64,000 nucleotides of DNA, taken from contig CAMQGK010000637.1 of the NCBI GenBank assembly GCA_947000775.1, forward strand, positions 22,994,001-23,058,000. Reading direction: 5' to 3'. A program made the translations under genes and the position numbers. The notes beneath the pieces were generated by a model. That model made no database searches and had not been told where the DNA came from. It saw only the letters and a program-made list of their open reading frames with translations. Numbering within the stretch: position 1 is the first letter of the stretch; each line of letters opens with the position of its first letter. This document shows, piece after piece, positions 56,701-64,000 of this stretch. Source of the DNA: Pterois miles. Taxonomy: Eukaryota; Chordata; Actinopteri; Perciformes; Scorpaenidae.

Positions 56701-59700
56701 TAAATGAAAAAGTCTAGACATTATATTTTTATTTTATTTGTTTTATTCAAATTTGGAATTGACTGTAATGCTATCACTAGCATGTTATTACACAGATGAT
56801 GTGCGGCAATAAACCGGATCACCCGGAGTAAACCACACATAACCCCCTACCGCCATCTAGGTGGAGGAGGTCGAGGTTGAAGGGGAAGTCTGTATTTTGG
56901 CTCCCCTTTACCTGCAGAGCCACAGTTGGACCCCTTTAGACTATGACTGAAAGCCTGCCGGTCATCAGGACGGGGCAGTTGCACGTAGCAGGTAGAGTTG
57001 GGCCCCTGGTTAATGAGAATCTGCATCGGACGAAGTCTTCGACCTCTTTTTGGCTGCTCCGGAAGTCTGTATTTTGGCTCCCCTTTACCTGCAGAGACGT
57101 AGTTGGACTCCTCTAGTCTACGACTGAAAGCCTGCTGAACATCAGGAAGGGGCAGTTGCATGTAGTGGGCAGAGTTGGGGCCCTGGTTAATGGGAATCTG
57201 CATTGGACGAAGTCTTCGACCTCTTTTTGGCTGCTCCGGAAGTCTGTATTTTGGCTCCCCTTTACCTGCAGAGACGTAGTTGGACTCACCATAAGACAGT
57301 ATCTCTGCAATTTCCTGCTCCTTCCTAAAAGATGCCGGCCTGTTAACAGTCTGATGTATCTGTGGCTTCCTGTCGCTCTCTGCTTTTGCAGTCTGCTGGA
57401 ACAAAGAGCAGCAATTTGCAGCATCGCGATGGTCCCTTTTCTCTGCCTGTAGTCTAGCACGTTGTGCAGCTGCTATGGAGCGATTGACGTTGTTCCTGTC
57501 AATGCTGTCTTGTTTGTCCTTCGCAGCCTTCAGTTTTTGCTCTTTTTGGAACAATCTGCGGTCCGCCTCTCGAGCCTGATGATGTTTCAACTCTCTCTGA
57601 CGCTCTTGCTCCTCTCTCTGCCATTTCTGCTGCACCTGCGTATGACGGCCAGCATTGAGCATAAAACGCATGAGAGATCTGTTGGCCTCCTCCTCCTGCT
57701 TCTGTTTTTTCAGGTCAGCCAATATCTTAGTGCCATACTTGGCAAAGCTCTGCCTCTCCCTCAGCTTTGCAGCAGTGTCCTGCTCCTTCTGTAAGGCTGC
57801 CAGGTTATCCCAAGCAGCCTGTTGACGTGCCTGGAGACGTAGCTTTCCCTCATCATAGTGAGAAAGTTTGGGTCTCTCCTCCAGACGTGACTGTAAGACC
57901 ACTCTGTTAAAAGTCTGGACATTGCATCTGAGCTGCTGCTCAGTTTGGAGGAAACCCTCCTGCATCTTGCTGGCTTGCCGAGCCTTCAAGAGTTTGTACT
58001 CTGGTTGTTTTGCTGGAGTGTTTCTGAACATTGCAGTCCTATAATAGTGCTGTGCTCTAAGCTCCATCCCAGTTATCATAAATATCCACCTTCTATGAAT
58101 ATAGATCCTTGTCTGTGTGTTTGTCTAATAGAACAGTTGTTATTTATGTGCTGCACCTGTGAGTACCGATGACAGTCTGTGCCTTTGATCTGATTGATCA
58201 TTAAAGGCTGGTGCCTTTAGTGGTCAATGAGATCAAAGGCACAGACTGATTTGATGTCGTCATAGTGACATTTTCAAACTCTGGTGCATGTTTTTTTTTT
58301 AATTGTTGGTAAAAGTGCCATCACCATGGCAACCTTTAACCTTCTTTTGCTGCTAGACAGACAGGTGAATCACATTAGCCAATCAGAGCAGGCTGATAGA
58401 CACAGAGACACACAGATGAGCATCTGTTCACATGCTCAGGATTTTAAGACAAAATGCCTTTTCCTGTCAGTTTCATTGTGTCTCCAGGAGCATGTGGCAG
58501 CCGCTTTACCTGTTGTTTTTTTTTTTTTTATTTCGGCAGAAAAATCACCAAAAAAAACAACAACAAAAAATCAACTGGGGATGTACTCCACCACTTGCTG
58601 ATATATCGCTTGACCCTGTATTCCACTTAGAAAGTTGAAGCTAGCCTTCCTTCTTGTGTGGGTCCATGTAATTATATTACAGAGTAGTAGTAGTAGAGTA
58701 GTTTTTAGTGCTCATTTATTCATGCCCCCTAGAGGACATCATGTCAGGGTGGAAAAATAGATTATACTTAAATTTCGTCCTTTTGGTAATTACAATTTTT
58801 ACCAAATAAATAGTTGAAACAAGCAGCAAGCATATGTATTCACAAATTTTACTTTCAGTTCCACTTAAATTTCAAATTATTATTTTGCCAAACTGAATCT
58901 TTTTTGTTGTTGTTGTTTTTAGAAGAACCTGTATATGTTTTCCTTCACATTATTCACTAGAATATGGTAATGTTTAACATTTTATAGTAATATTGCCACC
59001 ACCTTCAGGCAGTTGCTCTTCCCATCTTGATGCTGTCAGGTGGTTTCATATTTTCACTTATAATTCAAAATAAAATAACTGCAGGAATGTGACTGTTAGA
59101 CCCAAGTGTGTTTCATAAAAAAAGAGGTCACAGGAATCAGAGCGTGCATATGAATCCATGTAGCTCTGATGTGAGTCATGTAAATGAACCTCATACATTT
59201 AGCTGGAATTAAAAAAATAAATGTGTGTATGTGTGTGTCTTGCCCTGCTGCCCTGTCCTCAGGCCAGAGGATGCAGCCCTCCAACTAGGTCAGTGCTAAC
59301 AGGAAATTAGAGGGTTGATGGGAAATAGAGAAAATAGGAGTTGTAATGATGATGATCTGATACAGAGAGGGGGGACGTGGAAAGGAATGGGAGATTTAAC
59401 TGGAGGAGACTTGACTAAAAGATTCATTGTTCTTAGTTAAGGTGTGTCTGTGCAGTACCTGTGTGTGGAAGCCCTGTCCCTATGTAAAGAGTAACCACAC
59501 AAGGCACCAGAGAGCGACCATTTTGGTGCAAAACATTGTCATTGGTCGTTCTGGTACACCTGGCAGGACCGTCTCTGAGTGTGAATGTGTGAAACAAGCC
59601 CTGAGCTTCTCCACGAGAAATATCACATCCATAAAACATACCAATAATTCAACAGAACTATCAAACAAAAATGTTGTGGCACCCGTTACACCTGTCCGTT

Positions 59701-60439
59701 ACACTGAAGGACCCAGCCCAGACCTGACATCACCGGCTAATTAATGGGAGGTGCCATTGATGAATATTTGGCTAAGGTAGTTAGTTATAATGTTATCACG
59801 ATGTGTTCAAATGTAATCTTGCAAATTGTAGTGTCTGGCGAGAAACTTTTAGTACATCCAGTTGTTTAGGGAGGTGTTTTCACAGCAATATAAAATAGAT
59901 AATGGAGAGGGAATTGTAACCTGTTTAACTTCCTAAAAAAAAAAACCAAGCAGTAACTGAGTGGATGTTGAAGTACATGGGATTTATTGTTGTAATGATG
60001 TTCTCATTAGATATTATTTAAATAAATATTTTTATAGAGTGCTTGTTTGAGGTTTGATTGTGAGTGAATATGTACATGTAACTATGCTACTTTGTTCATA
60101 CTGCCATCTACTCTGTTAAAAGTATTTACTGCACTGCATTTGACACTTATAGTTGCTAGTTACATAAAAAAACAAAATATGATGAGGACTATACTAATCT
60201 ATCCAGTAGTACAGTATCTAAAACTGTTTCCACATTGACGAACTACATTATTGAAATGCTCTTAATAATAATAATAATAATGTAACACTGAAATCTGCAT
60301 AATGAGTACTTATACTATTTTAACTGTCACACTAAGTAACATTTTGAATCAGGACTTTATGGAGTAACGAAATGGAGTATTTTAGACTGTGGTATTGGTA
60401 TGTTTACTTAACTTATGCTCTGAATGCTTCTTCCACTGC

Positions 60440-60478
<39 letters not shown>

Positions 60479-60548
60479 GGGGGGGGGGTGTGTGTGTTTC
60501 TTGTCAACCTCAGGCATGAATGAGTTAGCACTGACCTACATCATGCTT

Positions 60549-60588
<40 letters not shown>

Positions 60589-62072
60589 CTGTGTCTTTTT
60601 ATACTGTCCCTGCTGTATTATGTACACATACAGTATACATGTTGCACACACATAAATAGATATACTCACATGTGATAACACTCATATGGATGCACATGTA
60701 TCTGTATCCTTTAGCTGTACCTTGATATCACAATGTCAATCTAATGGAATAATTTAATTAGGCTTAGTAAGTAGATGTCCATTTGTTTCCAGCACTGTCT
60801 CTGTGAGTATATTCATGTTCTACGAAGCACTCATAAATTATTTTATAATTAATTTCATTTATATTTACAAAGACAGTTTATTTTATGTAAGTCTGCACCA
60901 ATGGGTGTCTTATTTTATAGACAAAGGGATTATGTATTAACTGAGAAAATGTTGAGCAGATTATCAAGGATTAAACAAATTTTTAGTTGCAGCCCTAATT
61001 CCTTAAATTCCTTTTTACTGCTGAAAAAGGAGTGCAAGAGAAAAAAAAATAGATGAGAACAACAAGGAAATAAACAAATGAACCATCAAGATATGCTGCA
61101 AAAAAATAGATAAAGTACAGTAATGAAATGTATTATGATTTAACACCTACCACATAAAAATATTTGTCCCAGAAATTATTTTCTGCCGCGCTGCAATTGA
61201 ATCATTCACATCACCTATTATGGGCTGCACGGTGGGGCAGTGGTTAGTGCTGTTGCCTCACAGCAAGAGGGTCGCCGCTTCGATACCGGCTTGGGACTCT
61301 TTGCATTTTCTCCCCGTGTAAGCGTGGGTTCTCTCCGGGTACTCCGGCTTCCTCCCACAGTCCAAAGACATGCTTTTTAGGTTAATTGATGACTCTAAAT
61401 TGCCCGTAGGTGTGAATGTGAGCGTGAATGGTTGTCTGTCTCTATGTGCCCTGCGATGGACTGGCGACCTGTCCAGGGTGAACCCCGCCTTCACCCTATG
61501 CCAGCTGGGATCGGCTCCAGCCTCCCCGCGACCCCTAACGGGATAAGCGGTTGACGATGGATGGATGGACATCACTTATTATTAACTACACAAAAGTACT
61601 GGCATTGAATGAAAAGGATTCAATAAATGACTGACAAACATGTCAGCCATCATTTTGGGCTGTTCCTGAGATTATGGATTATGGAGATTATGGGTAATGC
61701 CTGATGTCTAATGTTGTGGTGAAACACAAAAATACAACAATAAGCTTAAGAAAAACACAAGTAGCATGTTGAGTCTTGATTTTGTTCATGTGTTTACTTC
61801 ATCCCTTATATTGATTATCTGCCACTACTGTTCTGTGTCTACGAGAATAAAATGGCAGCGCTGGTGCAACTCCTGTCCTGAATCTGTCTCATTTCCCCCT
61901 GCAGTCAGCAGATAAGGAGCGAGCGCTGGAGGAGACGAAGAGCTACACCACCCAGTCTCTGGCCAGTGTCGCCTACCTGATCAACACGCTGGCCAACAAC
62001 GTGCTGCAGATGCTGGACATCCAGGCCTCGCAGCTACGCCGTATGGAAAGCTCCGTCAACCACATTTCACAG
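50771..62072 (+). CDS. abi2: Abl interactor 2 (Abi2), first two coding exons; continues off the window
   Basis: Subunit of the WAVE regulatory complex that links Abl/Rac signalling to Arp2/3 actin nucleation at the plasma membrane. Exon 1, 50771-50887, encodes MAELQMLLEEEIPAGRRALL to ESNYVQ (39 codons). Exon 2, 61905-62072, encodes SADKERALEETKSYTTQSLA to RRMESSVNHISQ (56 codons). Together these form the N-terminal helices that pack in the WAVE complex bundle. LINTLANNVLQMLDIQ favours ABI2 over ABI1. Intron 1 is 11.0 kb and contains tRNA-His, a SINE, the third antisense 410-codon copy and a foldback element. The homeodomain-like region, proline-rich part and SH3 domain must lie beyond 64000. 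The donor after exon 2 is GTCGGG, which is weak. Confidence 0.94.
53722..54290. mobile_element. AT-rich foldback MITE in abi2 intron 1
   Basis: CTTTATAATAATCATCATTT at the left and AATGAAGGTTATTATAAAG at the right are inverted partners. Pairing continues inwards (TTACTAATTATTTTACTGTT against AACAGTAAAGTACCTATTAA). Most of the element is made of its inverted repeats, with no coding capacity. An A-run precedes it at 53699-53719. Confidence 0.7.
54579..54637. repeat. TG / TGCG microsatellite
   Basis: A TG array passes into a GCGT array. Confidence 0.95.
54903..55235 (+). repeat. Dispersed MITE-like repeat, family 1, copy 7
   Basis: Contains AAACTGCATGTGATTATCAT, GGGTACCCAGAGAACCC and GACAAGCTAGTATGACAT in family order. 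Located in abi2 intron 1. Confidence 0.75.
55413..55468. repeat. Detached fragment of the tandem unit
   Basis: 56 bases matching 39733-39788 of unit 1 with one visible mismatch. It lies about 820 bases left of the main third copy, which resumes near 56289. Confidence 0.8.
55833..55904 (+). tRNA. tRNA-His (anticodon GTG)
   Basis: 72-nt cloverleaf with a perfect 7-bp acceptor stem (GCCGTGA / TCACGGC) and discriminator A. The anticodon stem CTGCG/CGCAG encloses the loop TTGTGGC with GTG at 55866-55868. The T-arm is CCCGG-TTCGAAT-CCGGG. The internal A and B boxes are intact, and a T7 run at about 55934-55940 can terminate Pol III. All paired positions are intact, so it looks functional. It lies on the same strand as abi2, within intron 1. 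Confidence 0.95.
55941..56290 (+). mobile_element. tRNA-derived SINE with LINE-type 3' tail
   Basis: The head has A-box-like TAGCTCAATCTGTAGGGAG and B-box-like GGTTCAAGTCC. The body has TGCCCCTGAGCAAGGCACC and CCCCAACTGCTCGGGGCGC. The tail is GTGGGACTAATAAAGGAATA and ends in (TTC)n. It abuts the T-run of the tRNA-His gene. Confidence 0.85.
56847..58079 (-). CDS. Intronless coiled-coil/repeat protein, copy 3 (410 aa)
   Basis: The 410-codon frame is fully preserved, antisense to abi2. It differs from copy 2 by about six nucleotides by eye, mostly replacement changes (GNVQ to CNVQ, LQPRL to LQSRL, EHQR to ERQR). It has the same two 59-residue repeats and RPPPPRWR end. Downstream AATAAA-type sequence is retained. 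The upstream hairpin is at 58173-58248. Function unknown; see copy 1 for domain description. Confidence 0.7.
   Translation of the reverse strand: MITGMELRAQHYYRTAMFRNTPAKQPEYKLLKARQASKMQEGFLQTEQQLRCNVQTFNRVVLQSRLEERPKLSHYDEGKLRLQARQQAAWDNLAALQKEQDTAAKLRERQSFAKYGTKILADLKKQKQEEEANRSLMRFMLNAGRHTQVQQKWQREEQERQRELKHHQAREADRRLFQKEQKLKAAKDKQDSIDRNNVNRSIAAAQRARLQAEKRDHRDAANCCSLFQQTAKAESDRKPQIHQTVNRPASFRKEQEIAEILSYGESNYVSAGKGEPKYRLPEQPKRGRRLRPMQIPINQGPNSAHYMQLPLPDVQQAFSRRLEESNYVSAGKGEPKYRLPEQPKRGRRLRPMQILINQGPNSTCYVQLPRPDDRQAFSHSLKGSNCGSAGKGEPKYRLPLQPRPPPPRWR
58173..58248. repeat. 76-nt hairpin upstream of copy 3
   Basis: Identical to the copy 2 hairpin at the positions compared, including CAATGAGATC in the right arm. 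Confidence 0.9.
58486..61206. other. abi2 intron 1, no gene recognised
   Basis: Contains TG/G (60441-60497) and CA (60552-60585) microsatellites and otherwise AT-rich intronic DNA. An open frame of 105 codons at 59427-59744 has no domain and no splice-site support. Confidence 0.5.
61208..61581 (+). mobile_element. tRNA-like dispersed retroposon with target-site duplication
   Basis: The element at about 61221-61568 begins GGGCTGCACGGTGGGGCAGTG and contains CTCCGGCTTCCTCCCACAG and GACTCTAAATTGCCCGTAGG. It ends GGATAAGCGGTTGACGATGG followed by ATGG repeats. It is flanked by near-identical direct repeats ACATCACCTATTA (61208-61220) and ACATCACTTATTA (61569-61581). The 3' end resembles that of the LINE at 6199-7325. 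This is a very common teleost repeat. Confidence 0.85.
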
Positions 62073-64000
62073 GTCGGGTAGGAACACGAAAGCACCCTGT
62101 GCCGTCAGCGTAGTTTATTTTTGTTTATTTTTATTCCTAAATTCATATTTGGGATTCAGGGTTTCTTCCCTCCAGCAACACTTCATAGATTAGATTAGAT
62201 TTTTAAAATAAAAAAATTACCTGCCACACATTGATCATGTAAGCCAGAGGCTGGTTCTATGAAAGAAGTTAAACATACCCAGGGTATTTTCTCAATATGT
62301 TACTAAACTAACCCTTTCAACCGCAATCCCACTATGCGGTTCTACGATGGTGGTTATCAACTCGGTAAGTCAACCCAGACTTTCTCAATGTGGCTACGAG
62401 CATGTTCACATGAAAAGGGTGGTGTAGGAGCCTTATTGAAGTTTACTGATAGAATATAATTTTTTGATTTTCTGTTTGTGTTTACAAGTGTTAGCACCCG
62501 CATAGGTGGTGCAAAATCTATAAGTTGGTGCGCATGACGCATGGTGAGGAGGGCGGGTTATTGGCACACTCTGTGATTGACCTCAGCCTCAGCAAATAAA
62601 TGCAGAAAGTTGAACTAGACTCTAAATGGACTCTCTACCATTTGTTTTCATATTAAGTTTATTTTGCAGTAAATCCTAAGCTACAGTGAATGGTGAAAAC
62701 TCTCCCTGAATTTATTTTGGCCTCAGTCTGCAAGTCTGACACACACACATGTTTTCTGCCATGGGAGGTGTTTGCAGCCTATGACCAGTCACAAACATGG
62801 ACAAGTTTACTGTCAGCAGAGCAGCACATTTTATAGAAGAAGAGCATGCTACAGTTAAGTTAAACAGTTAAACACATAATCCAGACTAAAAGTAACACAG
62901 CTGAAGCTGCCAAATGCAAGGACAGCTGGCAAAAGAAAAAAAAAAAAAAAGTGTGAATGCATAAATTAACGGACTTAACAGGCTCAAGATTTAGATATGT
63001 GTTTCGATGGGGCAGTGATAAATAACTAGCTTTCAGAATGGTATTGATGAATATATTACATTTCATTGTGCCCCATGGTAATAATGTGGTGTGTATGACT
63101 ATTTTAGATATAAAAACATAAATCAAAGCGGTAAGCACCCACAGTGTACAGTCAGCTGTCTTTCCTGCATTTGTCAATTTAAACTGTGCTTTTCTTAGCC
63201 TGGATTATGACTCTAACATCTTTGTATTTGTGTAATATTATCATACGATCTTTGCTCCGAGCTTTGATTGGTCAGCAGGCGGAGCTTTGAAATGAGCTGA
63301 TCTCTTTTCTGGAACCTAACCTGCTCCGGAGCAAATTAGGTTTTCAGCAAAAGTTACCATGTCGATCTATCCTGGTAAAGTGAACTGAAATGAACCACCA
63401 TTGTAGGACGGAAAACTCAGGGTTAACCCTGAAGTTACCTCGCTAACTGTAAATCCTGCTTTGTAGTACAGTCCTCCAGTGTCTAAATGCACACTGCATT
63501 CACTTCAGCAATGATGCTAAAGAATGTTGTGAAACTGATAAACAAACTTGCCTTTTAAACCTGAAATCTGTCTGTCAGCACGCATGCAGCATTATCATGG
63601 ACACAGTGTACCATATGTCTGTTATTCATAGTGTGAGGGCTCATGGGTGAAAGCACACACAATATGGAATTATGTGTGCATGCAGTCTCACTTATGTTCT
63701 CCGCTCTGTGGACGATGTCTTCACTGCATCATGCCAAGTGCATCAGCGCAGAATTCATCTCGGGAAGTCAGAAATCCCAAAGCATGCAGCAGTAATACAC
63801 TGCAGAGGTAAATTAACAGCCAAGAGTGGCTAGAGTGCAGAAATATGTATCCTTTGTTTCCCACTCTGCCTTCTGTGCACATAAGAGGGGACTGAAGTAG
63901 TAGTCGCAGCACTTCTAAAGTTCATAAATCAATTGTTTATTACACAGCTTTGTTGAGTATTTGGTTCTGATTGGTCAGTCACAGTGTTCTATTGTCTGTT
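62073..64000. other. abi2 intron 2 (partial), no gene recognised
   Basis: Ordinary intronic sequence to the end of the window. The next abi2 exon (expected to encode the VDIHKEKVARREIG region) is not found. Confidence 0.6.

Larger units (their letters stand above)
56291..58485. repeat. Third, dispersed copy of the tmem237-intron unit in abi2 intron 1
   Basis: From CTACTCTCAAATTCTCATTA to CTGTCAGTTTCATTGTGTC it corresponds to about 39900-42095 of unit 1. On the right it switches to sequence homologous to 46350-46390 instead of following unit 1 or 2. Confidence 0.9.

Noticed and set aside
59427..59744. 105-codon + strand frame in abi2 intron 1
   Set aside because: No acceptor/donor pair, no similarity to ABI domains, no recognisable protein features.

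Overview
This window is vertebrate nuclear DNA, almost certainly from a ray-finned (teleost) fish. Genes are split by GT-AG introns, there are many TG/CA microsatellites, and the repeats are typically teleost: tRNA-derived SINEs, Tc1-like remnants, non-LTR retrotransposon pieces and AT-rich MITEs. No prokaryotic operon, CRISPR array, integron or phage signal is present. Most open frames here are chance frames in repeats or introns.

Three conserved genes lie head to tail on the + strand. mpp4 (coding 13053-30473, 20 coding exons, 609 aa) encodes a photoreceptor-type MAGUK scaffold with L27, PDZ, SH3 and guanylate-kinase-like parts. tmem237 (coding 36883-48814, 10 coding exons, 374 aa) encodes a four-pass ciliary transition-zone protein. 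abi2 (first two coding exons 50771-50887 and 61905-62072) encodes an Abl-interactor subunit of the WAVE actin-nucleation complex and runs off the right edge. MPP4 and TMEM237 are neighbours in human 2q33, with ABI2 in the same band, so this is conserved synteny. A probable last exon of an unidentified upstream gene lies at 1268-1350.

Layout: 1-8650 is intergenic and repeat-rich. It holds a 5'-inverted LINE insertion at 6199-7325 with a 12-bp target-site duplication. 8650-13034 is the mpp4 upstream region with a U6 snRNA/SINE chimera at 9720-9957. 13035-30473 is mpp4; the intron that splits its PDZ domain holds a long same-strand open frame at 19231-20406 that may be an unannotated exon. 30474-36875 is intergenic/5' region of tmem237. 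38913-45384 is a tandem duplication inside tmem237 intron 4. Each unit carries an intact intronless 410-codon antisense frame, and a third copy sits in abi2 intron 1 (56847-58079). A complete tRNA-His(GTG) gene lies at 55833-55904.

The most unusual feature is this three-copy intronless gene family. Its predicted product is a basic coiled-coil protein with a C-terminal 59-residue repeat, and a 76-nt near-perfect hairpin lies upstream of each copy. I do not recognise the protein. By-eye substitution counts between copies do not show purifying selection, so it could be a young retrogene/segmental duplication or a real gene family.
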